Positions 45,252 through 55,393 of a DNA stretch of 64,000 nucleotides are shown here, piece after piece (the stretch's first letter is position 1; every line of letters begins with the position of its first letter). The DNA lies in contig NZ_VLPK01000002.1 in NCBI RefSeq assembly GCF_007558865.1, positions 930,001-994,000 of the forward strand, read 5' to 3'. Source of the DNA: Mucilaginibacter corticis. Lineage in GTDB: Bacteria > Bacteroidota > Bacteroidia > Sphingobacteriales > Sphingobacteriaceae. A model generated the notes under the pieces. It searched no databases, was not told where the DNA came from, and saw only the letters and a list, made by a program, of their open reading frames with translations. The translations under genes and the position numbers were made by a program.

Positions 45252-47039
45252 TTACAAAAATACCGGCCTGTCCAGTTTAACAGCGATCCGGTAAGCGGCG
45301 TTCATCAGCCCTACATGACTGTAAGCCTGGGGGAAATTACCCCATTGACTGCCGTCCTGCTCGCTCACGTCCTCACTGAAAAGCAACAGGTGGTTACAGT
45401 ATTTCATCAGGTTTTCGAACTCGCGGACCGCGTCATCCATGCGTCCCACGCAAGCCAGCGCCTCTACGTACCAGAATGCGCAGATCAGGAAGGTCGTTTC
45501 CGGTTTTCCAAAGTCATCGGTATGCAGGTAACGGTAAAAAAGCCCGCCTTCGGTTTTCAGGTCCTTTTCCAAAGCAGCAAGATGATCTTTCGCTTTTTGG
45601 GATGCCGGATCGATGTAATTCATCATGATCAGTTGCAGGGTGCTGGCATCAAGATACGGACTGCCCACGGCATGGGTGTAGACTTTCCTTTCCGGATCAT
45701 AGCAGGCTTCGATATGCGCGGCGGCCCTCGCCATCAGCGCGGTCGCCCGGTCTTCCAGTTCTTTGTTATCGATGGTCAATGCGATCTTCAGCGCAGCGTT
45801 GCAGCCCGCCCACTGAAAAAGGTTGCTGTAACAGTGAACATTGGCCATGTTCCTGAATTCCCAGATGCCGGCATCCGCTTCATCAATGGTCCTTTCGATC
45901 TTATTGAGCAGGGAATGGATCCAGTTCGCGGAATCCTTCCGTTCACTGAAAACAAAACGGTGATCGGTATAAAGCGGCAACAGGGAGATTAACACCTGGC
46001 CGTAAATATCATTCTGGATATGTTCATAGGCCTGGTTGCCAACACGCACGGGCTCGTTGCCCCGGTAACCGCTCAGGTTCCCCATGATCTGTTCGACGAG
46101 CTTTTTTTCGCCGGTAATTCCGTAAAGGGGCTGGTAACGGAACTCGTCCCCCTCGGCAAAAGAAATGTCGGTCACATAGCTGAAATATTTCTCCATTTCT
46201 TCAAAATGGCCGATATGGTTCAACGAGGTTAAAACGTAATAAGTATCGCGCAGCCAGCAATAACGGTAGTCCCAGTTGCGCCCGCTGCCGGGAAACTCGG
46301 GGAGGCTCGTCGTACTTGCGGCGATAAAGGCACCCGTGTCCTCATATTGGTGTAATTTCAGCACAAGCGCTGAACGGATAACGTGCTGCTGGTAAAAACC
46401 CGCGATAGAAGAGTGCTTGATCCATACGCGCCAGTAATCTTTGGTTTCGCGAAAAAATTCTTCCGCTGTGCTGACCAGCGGCGCGTCCAGCAGGCCGCCG
46501 TAATTTAGCACCAGATATTTGGTTTCGTTCAGGGAAAATAATTGTTCCTCCATCACGTAGTTGACCGGGATATTGGTGGTGAGCCGGATCTTTTCTTCGG
46601 CACCGTCATATTCGATATGGTTACTGCCCTGCAAGCGCTCCAGTTCTTTGTCGCCATAATCCCATACGGGATTGCATTTTACCCTGATCCTGGGCGTGCC
46701 TTCAATGGCTTCGATCTTACGGATCAGCATCAGGGGTTTAAAATAACGTTCATACTGGCGGAAACGCGGGGCGAAGTCAGTGACCTGGTATTTTCCAGTT
46801 TTGCAGGTGATTTCTGTCCGGATAATATTTGTGTTTTCCAGGTATTGCTGGCTGGAAGTAAATTCCCCTTCAGGCTGTACCGAGAATTCGCCGCCCAGCT
46901 TTTCGTCGAGTAATTTCCCGAAAACAAAAGAACTGTCAAAACGCGGCCAGCACAGCCAGTCGATATTCGTGTTTTTATTGACATGCGCCAGGTACGCGCA
47001 GTTACCGATCAGGCCGGTCTGGTAAATGTGTTTCTCCAT
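45252..47039 (-). CDS. GH15 family glycoside hydrolase (glucoamylase/trehalase-like)
   Basis: 595 aa from ATG 47039 (MEKHIYQTGLIGNCAYLA), which avoids the receiver gene; earlier ATGs at 47111 and 47075 overlap it. Motifs: WLCWPRFDSSFVFGKLLD, RNWDYRYCWLRDTYYVLT and GIWEFR with the catalytic Glu, WAGCNAALKIAL, and ASTLQL. GH15 members hydrolyse alpha-1,4 or alpha-1,6 glucans, and some are trehalases; no signal peptide, so it is probably cytoplasmic. The operon also has an MscS channel, opposite a trehalose synthesis operon, so a trehalase role is attractive but unproved. Confidence 0.9.
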   Translation of the reverse strand: MEKHIYQTGLIGNCAYLAHVNKNTNIDWLCWPRFDSSFVFGKLLDEKLGGEFSVQPEGEFTSSQQYLENTNIIRTEITCKTGKYQVTDFAPRFRQYERYFKPLMLIRKIEAIEGTPRIRVKCNPVWDYGDKELERLQGSNHIEYDGAEEKIRLTTNIPVNYVMEEQLFSLNETKYLVLNYGGLLDAPLVSTAEEFFRETKDYWRVWIKHSSIAGFYQQHVIRSALVLKLHQYEDTGAFIAASTTSLPEFPGSGRNWDYRYCWLRDTYYVLTSLNHIGHFEEMEKYFSYVTDISFAEGDEFRYQPLYGITGEKKLVEQIMGNLSGYRGNEPVRVGNQAYEHIQNDIYGQVLISLLPLYTDHRFVFSERKDSANWIHSLLNKIERTIDEADAGIWEFRNMANVHCYSNLFQWAGCNAALKIALTIDNKELEDRATALMARAAAHIEACYDPERKVYTHAVGSPYLDASTLQLIMMNYIDPASQKAKDHLAALEKDLKTEGGLFYRYLHTDDFGKPETTFLICAFWYVEALACVGRMDDAVREFENLMKYCNHLLLFSEDVSEQDGSQWGNFPQAYSHVGLMNAAYRIAVKLDRPVFL

Positions 47040-47049
47040 ATGCTGTCGC

Positions 47050-47427
47050 TCAGGCGTAAATAGAAAGTTCATCATGGATGAGCGAAAGTATATTTTCGAC
47101 CAGTTCAGCATAGGGCTGTCTCTTGTCGATCAGCGCATCACTGCCGAATTTAACCGCCAGCTTTTCCAGCCCGGTGAATCCGGAAAGTAAAAATACCGGG
47201 ATATATTGTGTCTTCGGATCTGTTTTTAACTGGTGACATAAAGCGCCCCCGTTCAGTTCCTCCAAAATAAAATCCATCATGACCAGGTCGGGTTTACCCG
47301 CTGCCGCCGCGTTCACGACCGCGGTCGGATCTGCCAGCGTGGTTACGCAAAACCCCAGGTTCGTCAGGCCCGGATACAGGCCGGCAAATAAGGCCTGGTC
47401 GTTAGTTACCAATAAAATGTTCTTCAT
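47050..47427 (-). CDS. Single-domain receiver, degenerate
   Basis: 125 aa. Phospho-acceptor Asp52 is kept (LVMMDFILEE), but the acidic pocket is T8-N9-D10 (LVTNDQ) instead of paired acids, and the usual KPF is KRQPY. Phosphorylation may be weak or replaced by another mode. It is first in the operon with the GH15 enzyme (10 bases) and the MscS channel, unlike the other orphan receivers here, so it could sense or relay osmotic state. Confidence 0.85.
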   Translation of the reverse strand: MKNILLVTNDQALFAGLYPGLTNLGFCVTTLADPTAVVNAAAAGKPDLVMMDFILEELNGGALCHQLKTDPKTQYIPVFLLSGFTGLEKLAVKFGSDALIDKRQPYAELVENILSLIHDELSIYA

Positions 47428-47487
47428 ACCCGTCTAACAGCGAAATCAGGCGATTTGTTTGGAGGGGCCCGCCCTTTAAATTATTGC

Positions 47488-47503
47488 AATGTTCCAAAAC
47501 ATT
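47488..47503. promoter_or_regulatory. Inverted repeat between the divergent operons
   Basis: AATGTT-CCAA-AACATT, perfect 6-base arms, in the 103-base gap between the receiver operon (minus) and glgX (plus). A fitting place for a shared operator. No clear promoter box was assigned. Confidence 0.35.
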
Positions 47504-47530
47504 TAAGCTTGTTTTTTGATTTTTAGCGGT

Positions 47531-49651
47531 ATGGAACTACAAAAATACCCGGGTAACCCATACCCGCTGGGTGCCACCTGGGACGGTGAAGGGGTGAACT
47601 TTGCCTTATACAGCGAAAATGCGACCGGTGTTGAACTCTGTTTATTTGATGATCAGGGATCGGCCGAAACGCACAAAATTAAGCTGGCCGAACGGACCCA
47701 TCAGGTCTGGCACGTCTACCTTCCCGGCATCAAACCCGGGCAACTTTATGGTTACCGTGTATCCGGGCCTTACGAACCGCAGAACGGTCACCGCTTTAAT
47801 GATCATAAACTCCTGCTGGATCCCTATGCCAAATCCATTTCAGGCGATTTTAAATGGCATGACGCGCTTTTTGGTTACGAGATCGGTTCGCCCGAAGGCG
47901 ATCTGAGCTTTAGCAAGGTAGACAGTGCCCCCTATATGCCAAAATCGGTGGTCATTGACAGTAACTTTGACTGGGGGGATGACCATAAACCGCACACGCC
48001 GTATCACCAGTCCATCATTTACGAGGCACATGTGAAGGGCTTTACATTTTTAAACCCTGACATTCCGAAAAATATTCGCGGTACCTATTCCGCCATCAGC
48101 CACCCGGTCACGATCAGTTACCTGAAGGAACTGGGGATCACGGCGATAGAACTGATGCCGATCCACTATTTTGTCAATAACCGCCCGGCCGCCGACAGCG
48201 GGCTGAGTAATTACTGGGGTTATAATTCTATCGGCTTTTTCGCCCCGCACACGGCTTATTCAGGAAACGGCGATACCGGCGGGCAGGTCAGAGATTTTAA
48301 GCAAATGGTGAAGGACCTGCATTCGGCAGGCATAGAAGTGATCCTGGATGTGGTCTATAACCATACGGGGGAAGGGAACGAAATGGGACCGACCCTGTCT
48401 TTTAAAGGAATTGATAATGCCGGCTACTACCGCCTGGTGGATGACGACCAGCGGCATTATATGGATTATACCGGGACGGGAAATACGCTTAATGTTACGC
48501 TTCCGAATGTCCTGCGGTACATAATGGACAGTTTGCGGTATTGGGTACTGGATATGCATGTGGACGGTTTTCGTTTTGATTTGGCTTCGACACTTGCCCG
48601 CGAGCTGCACGAAGTGAATATGCTGGGCGCGTTCTTCGATATTATTCACCAGGACCCGGTTATTTCTCAGGTGAAGCTGATTGCTGAGCCATGGGATGTG
48701 GGGGAAGGCGGCTACCAGGTTGGGAAGTTCCCCGCGGACTGGGCCGAGTGGAACGGAAAGTACCGGGATTGCATCCGCGACTATTGGGCCGGCGCGGACA
48801 CCATGCTGGGCGAATTCGCGCAGCGCCTGACCGGCAGCCCCGACCTGTATGAGAGTGATTACCGCAGGCCGACGGCAAGCATCAACTTCATAACCGCGCA
48901 TGATGGTTTCACGCTGCAGGACCTGGTCAGCTACAACGAAAAGCATAACGAGGCAAACGGGGAAGACAATAATGATGGTGAAAGCCATAACCGCTCCTGG
49001 AATTGCTGCGCTGAAGGGCCGAGCGATGACCAGGCTATCCGGGAACTGCGGGCAAAACAAAAACGCAATTTTCTGGCCACCTTGTTTCTTTCACAAGGCG
49101 TGCCCATGCTGGTAGCCGGTGATGAATTTGGCCGCACACAGCAGGGTAATAATAACGCGTACTGCCAGGACAATGAAATATCCTGGCTCGACTGGGCGAA
49201 TGCTGATCAGGAACTATTGGCCTTTACCCGTAAACTGATCCGTTTCCGCAAGGATCATCCCGCTTTTCGCCGGCGCAACTGGTTCAAAGGCTTACCGATA
49301 AAAAACAAGGAACTGGAGGACATTGCCTGGTTCCTGCCGGAAGGCGATGAAATGAGCGATGAGAACTGGAACCATGATTTTGCCAAATCACTCGGTGTAT
49401 TTCTAAATGGCAAGGCCCTGCGCTATGTGGGGCCGAAAGGGGAACAAATTGCGGATGACAGTTTTTACCTGATCTTCAATTCGCATCATGAATCACTTGA
49501 CTATAAGCTTCCTGAAAAGATCAGGAGTAAAAGCTGGATAAAAGTGATGGATACGGCAGTCACTGATTTGAAGGAAGAGGCGCTCAGGGAAAAGGAAGTT
49601 ATTTGCGTACAGGCCCGTTCGGTCGTGATCCTCGAACTTCACGAAAAATAA
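47531..49651 (+). CDS. glgX: Glycogen debranching enzyme GlgX
   Basis: 706 aa from ATG 47531 (MELQKYPGNPYPLGATWDGEG); a TTG at 47516 is rejected. CBM48 N-terminal domain, then the GH13 barrel: DVVYNHTGEGN, VDGFRFDLAS (nucleophile Asp), LIAEPWDVGEGGY (acid/base Glu), FITAHDGFTLQDL (third Asp). It cuts alpha-1,6 branches in limit dextrin. The next gene starts one base after its stop. Confidence 0.95.
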   Translation: MELQKYPGNPYPLGATWDGEGVNFALYSENATGVELCLFDDQGSAETHKIKLAERTHQVWHVYLPGIKPGQLYGYRVSGPYEPQNGHRFNDHKLLLDPYAKSISGDFKWHDALFGYEIGSPEGDLSFSKVDSAPYMPKSVVIDSNFDWGDDHKPHTPYHQSIIYEAHVKGFTFLNPDIPKNIRGTYSAISHPVTISYLKELGITAIELMPIHYFVNNRPAADSGLSNYWGYNSIGFFAPHTAYSGNGDTGGQVRDFKQMVKDLHSAGIEVILDVVYNHTGEGNEMGPTLSFKGIDNAGYYRLVDDDQRHYMDYTGTGNTLNVTLPNVLRYIMDSLRYWVLDMHVDGFRFDLASTLARELHEVNMLGAFFDIIHQDPVISQVKLIAEPWDVGEGGYQVGKFPADWAEWNGKYRDCIRDYWAGADTMLGEFAQRLTGSPDLYESDYRRPTASINFITAHDGFTLQDLVSYNEKHNEANGEDNNDGESHNRSWNCCAEGPSDDQAIRELRAKQKRNFLATLFLSQGVPMLVAGDEFGRTQQGNNNAYCQDNEISWLDWANADQELLAFTRKLIRFRKDHPAFRRRNWFKGLPIKNKELEDIAWFLPEGDEMSDENWNHDFAKSLGVFLNGKALRYVGPKGEQIADDSFYLIFNSHHESLDYKLPEKIRSKSWIKVMDTAVTDLKEEALREKEVICVQARSVVILELHEK

Positions 49652-49652
49652 G

Positions 49653-51452
49653 ATGGACAAAACTCCGGGCATACGTTTTCAAAATGGCAGCGCGACGATC
49701 GTCGTTTGGGCACCCCGGGCGAAGTCCGTAGCGCTGCATTTGGTTAAGCATAACAGTCAATTATCGCTGGCCGCAAAAAAACGGGGGTACTGGGAACTTG
49801 AAACTACGCAAATACAGCCGGGTGACCTGTACAAGGTAGTAATAGATGAGCAGTTTTTTCCTGATGTGGCCTCAGTGGCGCAACCGGAAGGCGTGCACGG
49901 ACCGTCACAGGCGCTTGACCTCGCCCATTTTGAAAGAACCGGTACCGCCTGGGAAAACCCGGCTTTGGATAAATACATCATTTATGAACTGCATACCGGT
50001 ACTTACAGCCCTGAAGGCACGTTTGACGGCATCATCGGCAAGTTGGATCACCTGGAAGAATTGGGTATTACCGCCATTGAGCTGATGCCGGTGGCGCAAT
50101 TTCCGGGCGGACGCAACTGGGGCTATGACGGGGTGTTCCCCTACGCGGTGCAAACATCTTACGGCGGCGCCACCGGTTTGATGCGGCTGGTCGATGCCTG
50201 TCATGCCAGGGGCCTGGCGATCATATTGGATGTGGTTTACAACCACCTGGGGCCGGAAGGGAATTATTTTAATAACTACGGGCCTTATTTCACGGACAAA
50301 TACAAAACGCCATGGGGCAGCGCGGTTAACTTTGATGACGCGGGATGCGACGGCGTGCGCCATTATGTTGTGGAGAACGCGCTCATGTGGTTCAGGGATT
50401 TCGGGGTCGACGCGCTGAGGCTGGATGCAGCGCATGCCATCAAAGATTTTAGCCCTGTGCATATCCTTCGGGAACTCAGTCAACAAGTGCTGGCATTAAC
50501 CAAACAAACAGGAAGGCTTTATCATTTACTGGCTGAGGTCGACCTGAACGACACGCGATTTATTGACCCGCTTGATAAGTGTGGTTATGGCTTGAATGCC
50601 CAGTGGATCGATGAGTTTCACCACGCGCTGCGGGTAAGCGCCGGCGGTGAGACAAGCGGTTACTACGCGGACTTTTCCGGAATTACTGACCTGGCTAAGA
50701 GTTACCGTGACGCTTATGTGTATGATGGCGTTTATTCTGCGCAGCGGCAAAAAACATTTGGTACCAAAGCTGATCATCGCCCGGGCGGACAGTTCGTCGT
50801 TTTTTCGCAAAATCATGACCAGGTGGGCAACCGTATGCTCGGCGAGCGGAGTACTGAACTTTTTAGTTTCGAAATGCAGAAACTCATGGCAGGGGCGGTA
50901 TTGATCGCGCCTTACCTGCCCTTACTGTTTATGGGCGAAGAGTTCAGCGCGCGGTCGCCGTTTTTATATTTTATCGACCATAGTGACCCAAAGCTGGTCG
51001 AAGCGGTCAGGAAGGGCCGGAGCGAAGAATTTAAAGCGTTCAAAACGAAAAGTGAAGTACCTGACCCCAAAGACAAAAATACTTTTGACCGTTCAAAATT
51101 ACCCTGGAACGACTATCATCTTTCCACGGGCAAAGCCATGTTTAACTATTACAAAGCGCTGATCGCCCTGCGTAAGCAATTGCCCGCGCTGGCCATACCT
51201 GACCGTGGGTCGGTACGGGTTGAGGTATTGGCGGACAAAAATATTTTGTTATTGCAAAGGGGAAAACTGCAGCAGGTTTGCGCAGTGCTTAACTTTTCCA
51301 GAGAAATACAGGCCGTTGAGCTGCCCGCTGGTAACAGCTGGGTAAAAGTAATCGACTCGGCAGATCCATCATGGAAAGGGCCGGGGGCATCAGCTACACT
51401 AGGTCAAATCCGGCCGGAATCGGTCATTATCTATAAAAATCATGACATTTAA
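49653..51452 (+). CDS. treZ: Malto-oligosyltrehalose trehalohydrolase TreZ
   Basis: 599 aa. N-terminal CBM48-like domain, then the GH13 barrel: IIYELHTGTYSPEGTFDG, DVVYNHLGPEGNY, DALRLDAAHAI (nucleophile), LLAEVDLND (Glu) and SQNHDQVGNR (Asp). It releases trehalose from maltooligosyltrehalose. Overlaps the next gene by 11 bases and follows glgX by one base, so the three are co-translated. Confidence 0.95.
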   Translation: MDKTPGIRFQNGSATIVVWAPRAKSVALHLVKHNSQLSLAAKKRGYWELETTQIQPGDLYKVVIDEQFFPDVASVAQPEGVHGPSQALDLAHFERTGTAWENPALDKYIIYELHTGTYSPEGTFDGIIGKLDHLEELGITAIELMPVAQFPGGRNWGYDGVFPYAVQTSYGGATGLMRLVDACHARGLAIILDVVYNHLGPEGNYFNNYGPYFTDKYKTPWGSAVNFDDAGCDGVRHYVVENALMWFRDFGVDALRLDAAHAIKDFSPVHILRELSQQVLALTKQTGRLYHLLAEVDLNDTRFIDPLDKCGYGLNAQWIDEFHHALRVSAGGETSGYYADFSGITDLAKSYRDAYVYDGVYSAQRQKTFGTKADHRPGGQFVVFSQNHDQVGNRMLGERSTELFSFEMQKLMAGAVLIAPYLPLLFMGEEFSARSPFLYFIDHSDPKLVEAVRKGRSEEFKAFKTKSEVPDPKDKNTFDRSKLPWNDYHLSTGKAMFNYYKALIALRKQLPALAIPDRGSVRVEVLADKNILLLQRGKLQQVCAVLNFSREIQAVELPAGNSWVKVIDSADPSWKGPGASATLGQIRPESVIIYKNHDI

Positions 51453-54400
51453 CCCTGCCGCAACTTACCGGATCCAGTTCCATAAAGATTTCAATTTCAA
51501 AGATTTTGAAGCGGTTTTGCCGTACCTGGAGCGCCTGGGTATAAGCGCCATTTACGCGTCCCCGATCTTCCGGGCCGTACCGGGGAGTATGCATGGCTAT
51601 GATGTGACCGATCCCCTGGAGATCAACCCGGAGATCGGGACGCTTACTCAATTGCGCGCTATCAGCAAAAAGTTAAAAGCCCTGGGGATTGCCTGGATCC
51701 AGGACATCGTACCCAACCATATGGCCTACCATGCCGATAACCATTGGCTGACGGATGTTTTGGAAAAGGGGCCTTTATCCGCATATAAGGATTATTTTGA
51801 CCTGTTTACCGGGCCTGTCATGGCGCCCTTCCTGGGCGGCGAACTGCAGGAAGTCATAGAAAAGGGTGAACTGACCATCGCCCGCGAAAAGGGAAAATTC
51901 GTATTTAAATATTTTGACAATACCTGGCCTTTAAACAGCCGTTCAGCCGAAAAACTGGATAAAAAACTGCAACAGGTGAACCGGGATAAAGACTTATTAA
52001 CGGAAATCGCGGGGGAGCAGTTTTACCGTTTATGCAGCTGGAAAGAAACAGACCAAAAGATCAATTACCGTCGTTTTTTTACCGTCAACGGACTGATCTG
52101 CCTGAATATCCAGCGGCCGGAAGTGTTTCCCCATTACCATCAGCTGATCGTTGAATTACTGGATGAAGGTGTCTTCCAGGGATTACGCGTGGACCATATC
52201 GACGGGCTTTATGACCCGGGCCTTTATCTCCGTAACCTGCGTGAACTGGCCGGTGACCAGGCCTATATTATAGTAGAAAAAATACTGGAACAGGGGGAGT
52301 CCATGCCCAACTGGCCGGTGCAGGGGAATACGGGCTATGACTTCCTGTCGCTGGTGAATAATTTGTTCACATCGCAGCATTATCAAAGCCTGTTTACCCG
52401 TTTTTACCGCGACCTGGCAAAAACTGACAAGCCAATTGGCCGCCAGATCCTGGAAAAAAAAGCACTGATTCTCAACCGGTCCATGTCAGGGGAACTCGAT
52501 AACCTCACATCCCTTTTTTTTAAGTACGGGCAGGCGGACGAATATAAATTGCGCCGGACCATCGCTGCATTCCTGGTCAACTGCCCGGTCTACAAATATT
52601 ACGGAACGAAAGAAGAGCACAAGGCCATCCTTGCCATTCTAAAAAAAATAAGTGATGAATCCCCTGATCTTGCCGGAACCGTCAAAGCCCTTAAAAAAGT
52701 TTTGCTGGACAGCGCGGATCCGCATTTTTACCACAGGTTAATGCAGTTCACGGGGCCGTTAATGGCCAAAGGGGTAGAAGATACCTTAATGTACACCTAT
52801 AATCGTTTCATCGACCATAACGAGGTCGGAGACTCGCCGGCGGCTTTCGGTACGGGCGTGCAGGACTTCCACCGGCAAATGATCAGCCGTTTGCAAAACT
52901 GGCCCTTATCCATGAACGCGACCGCTACCCATGATACCAAGCGGGGCGAGGATGTGCGCTGCAGGCTGAACGTACTTTCGGACATGGGGCAAGAGTGGCT
53001 GGCGCAGGTCGTATCCTGGCAGGAACTGAATAAAGGGCTTAAAACCGATGCTGCGCCTGATGCCAACGATGAATATTTCATTTATCAGACGCTGGCAGGG
53101 AGCTACCCGATGCCCGGAGAAAAGGAAGACGATTACCGGGAGAGACTGGCAGCCTACCTCGAAAAAATGCTTCGCGAGGGCAAACAACATTCAGACTGGG
53201 CAGCGCCGGACCTGGATTATGAAGCCGCTACGAAAAAATTCGCGGCCGGCTTACTGGACCGGCACGTGCCGTTCTGGAAGAGCTTTTCCCGGTTCCTGGC
53301 CCGGGCGGCGGACTTTGGGGTCGTTAATTCCTTGTCCCAGGTGGTACTGAAATTTTTATGCCCCGGCGTGCCCGATGTTTACCAGGGCTGTGAGCATTGG
53401 GACCTGAGCCTGGTCGACCCTGATAACAGGCGGCCTGTGGATTATGCCGGGCACGAAAAACTTTTAGCAGGCGACAAATGGAACCCGGATGTATTGCAGG
53501 CACTCTGGGAAAACCGTTTTGACGGTCAATTGAAAGTAAAGCTAACCGGCCTTTTGCTGCAGGAGCGGAAAAAGAACGCGGAATTTTTTAAGAATTCCGA
53601 TTACCTTCCCTTGACCGTAAGCGGGAAATACAGAGAAAATGTGATCGCTTTTGCCAGGAAGTTTAAACAGCAATGGTACCTCGTTGCGCTGCCCCTGCAT
53701 GCGGCCGCGCTTTGTTCCGCACAGGATTGTACCTTGGCGGAACTGGATTGGGGGGATACCCGCCTGGAGCTACCGCCTGGAGCGCCCCGGACCTTCAGCA
53801 ACCTGTTGCTCCCGCTGAAACCGGAATTAAACATACAGGAGTTGTTCTCGGTAGTTCCGCTGGCTATTTTGAAAGCGGAGCCGCCGGTTAATGAGCGCGG
53901 GGCAGGTATGTTACTGCCGGTATTCTCTTTACCTGCTCCTTTCGGGATCGGTGATCTCGGCCCGGGCGCGACCGCTTTTGCAGATCTGCTTTACCGTTGC
54001 GGCCAAAAATACTGGCAACTGTTACCCCTGAGCCCGGTAGATGCCGCGAGCCTGTATTCACCCTACAGCGCTAATTCAAGTATGGCCGGTAATGTCCTGC
54101 TGATCAGCCCTGAATTATTACATCATGACCGGCTCTTAAGTGCGGAAGACCTGGAAAGGTCTGAAATTACGGACAGGGGCAGGGTAGACTATGCGCGAGC
54201 AGGGCAAATCAAGGAGCATTTGTTTGAACTTGCCTGGGACAATTTCCGGGAAAGGGCAGGCCATCACCTGCAAACGGCGTTTCAAGACTTTTGTGATAAG
54301 GAAGCTGCCTGGCTCGGTGATTATGCGCTGTACGCGCAATTGAAAATTCATTTCAGGGGAAAACCCTGGCACCAGTGGCCCGGCGGATACCGGCTGCGTA

Positions 54401-55392
54401 AACCGGCCGCTTTAAAACGATTCACGCATCAGTACGAGGATGCGATACTAAAGACCAAATGGCTCCAGTTTATCTTTTCCCGCCAATTTTTCGCGCTGAA
54501 AGCCTATTGTAATGAAAAAGATATCCGGCTGTTCGGGGACCTGCCGTTTTATGTGAGTTATGATTCAGCCGACGTGTGGGCGAACCCGGAGTTTTTTAGC
54601 CTCGATAAAAACGGGAAGCTGATGGAAGTAGCCGGAGTCCCTCCTGATTATTTCAATGCCAATGGCCAGCTCTGGGGCATGCCCGTCTTCCGCTGGGACC
54701 GTTTGGCAGCCACGGGTTTTGCGTGGTGGCTGCAGCGCATTAACAAGAACCTGGAATATTATGACCTGCTGCGCCTCGATCATTTCCGGGCATTTTCAAA
54801 CTACTGGGCAGTACCGGCCGGCGAGGATACGGCGATCAACGGGCAATGGAAAGCGGCGCCCGGTAAAAAACTGTTCGAATTGCTCCTAAAGGAACTGGGG
54901 AACTTGCCCTTCGTTGCCGAGGATCTCGGCGATATTGACCAGGCCGTGTACCGGCTGCGTGATGATTTTAATTTACCGGGAATGAAAGTGCTGCAATTCG
55001 CGTTCGGGGAGGATTTGCCGGTATCTGCCCATGCGCCGCATAACTACACGCCTGATTTTATCGTTTACACCGGCACGCATGATAACAATACCACGAAAGG
55101 CTGGTATAGGACCGAAGCAGATGAAACGGTGCAAGCGCATTTAAAACAATATACCGGGCGTTCCGTAAGCCCCATAACTATCAGCCGGATATTCATCAGC
55201 CTGGCCTACGCCTCTGTCGCTAAAATTGCCATCATCCCTTTGCAGGACTGGCTCGGCCTTGACGAAACGGCAAGAATGAACATCCCGGCCGATATCCTGG
55301 ATAACTGGACCTGGCGGCTCAGCCCAAAACAACTTTTATCGATCCCTGAAAAGCAGCTCGAAGCTGAAGTGCTGCGCTATAACCGGTATTGA
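51442..55392 (+). CDS. treY-malQ: Fused malto-oligosyltrehalose synthase and 4-alpha-glucanotransferase (TreY-MalQ)
   Basis: 1316 aa. Residues 1 to about 810 are TreY: TYRIQFHKDFNFKDFEAVLPYL, SPIFRAVPGSMHGYDVTD, LRVDHIDGLYDP (nucleophile), IIVEKILEQGE (Glu), TATHDTKRGEDVR (Asp). From about 820 it is MalQ: GMLLPVFSLPAPFGIGDLGP, LLRLDHFRAFSNYW, PFVAEDLGDID, YTGTHDNNTTKGWY. TreY turns a maltodextrin end into a trehalose unit; MalQ rebuilds longer maltodextrins from short ones. In one chain these activities would recycle the short glucan left after TreZ. TreY and MalQ alone are usually about 700-900 and 500 aa, so both domains look complete. Confidence 0.93.
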   Translation: MTFNPAATYRIQFHKDFNFKDFEAVLPYLERLGISAIYASPIFRAVPGSMHGYDVTDPLEINPEIGTLTQLRAISKKLKALGIAWIQDIVPNHMAYHADNHWLTDVLEKGPLSAYKDYFDLFTGPVMAPFLGGELQEVIEKGELTIAREKGKFVFKYFDNTWPLNSRSAEKLDKKLQQVNRDKDLLTEIAGEQFYRLCSWKETDQKINYRRFFTVNGLICLNIQRPEVFPHYHQLIVELLDEGVFQGLRVDHIDGLYDPGLYLRNLRELAGDQAYIIVEKILEQGESMPNWPVQGNTGYDFLSLVNNLFTSQHYQSLFTRFYRDLAKTDKPIGRQILEKKALILNRSMSGELDNLTSLFFKYGQADEYKLRRTIAAFLVNCPVYKYYGTKEEHKAILAILKKISDESPDLAGTVKALKKVLLDSADPHFYHRLMQFTGPLMAKGVEDTLMYTYNRFIDHNEVGDSPAAFGTGVQDFHRQMISRLQNWPLSMNATATHDTKRGEDVRCRLNVLSDMGQEWLAQVVSWQELNKGLKTDAAPDANDEYFIYQTLAGSYPMPGEKEDDYRERLAAYLEKMLREGKQHSDWAAPDLDYEAATKKFAAGLLDRHVPFWKSFSRFLARAADFGVVNSLSQVVLKFLCPGVPDVYQGCEHWDLSLVDPDNRRPVDYAGHEKLLAGDKWNPDVLQALWENRFDGQLKVKLTGLLLQERKKNAEFFKNSDYLPLTVSGKYRENVIAFARKFKQQWYLVALPLHAAALCSAQDCTLAELDWGDTRLELPPGAPRTFSNLLLPLKPELNIQELFSVVPLAILKAEPPVNERGAGMLLPVFSLPAPFGIGDLGPGATAFADLLYRCGQKYWQLLPLSPVDAASLYSPYSANSSMAGNVLLISPELLHHDRLLSAEDLERSEITDRGRVDYARAGQIKEHLFELAWDNFRERAGHHLQTAFQDFCDKEAAWLGDYALYAQLKIHFRGKPWHQWPGGYRLRKPAALKRFTHQYEDAILKTKWLQFIFSRQFFALKAYCNEKDIRLFGDLPFYVSYDSADVWANPEFFSLDKNGKLMEVAGVPPDYFNANGQLWGMPVFRWDRLAATGFAWWLQRINKNLEYYDLLRLDHFRAFSNYWAVPAGEDTAINGQWKAAPGKKLFELLLKELGNLPFVAEDLGDIDQAVYRLRDDFNLPGMKVLQFAFGEDLPVSAHAPHNYTPDFIVYTGTHDNNTTKGWYRTEADETVQAHLKQYTGRSVSPITISRIFISLAYASVAKIAIIPLQDWLGLDETARMNIPADILDNWTWRLSPKQLLSIPEKQLEAEVLRYNRY

Positions 55393-55393
55393 C

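Noticed and set aside
45234..45992. Plus-strand frame of 252 codons
   Set aside because: Antisense to the GH15 gene, which has catalytic motifs.
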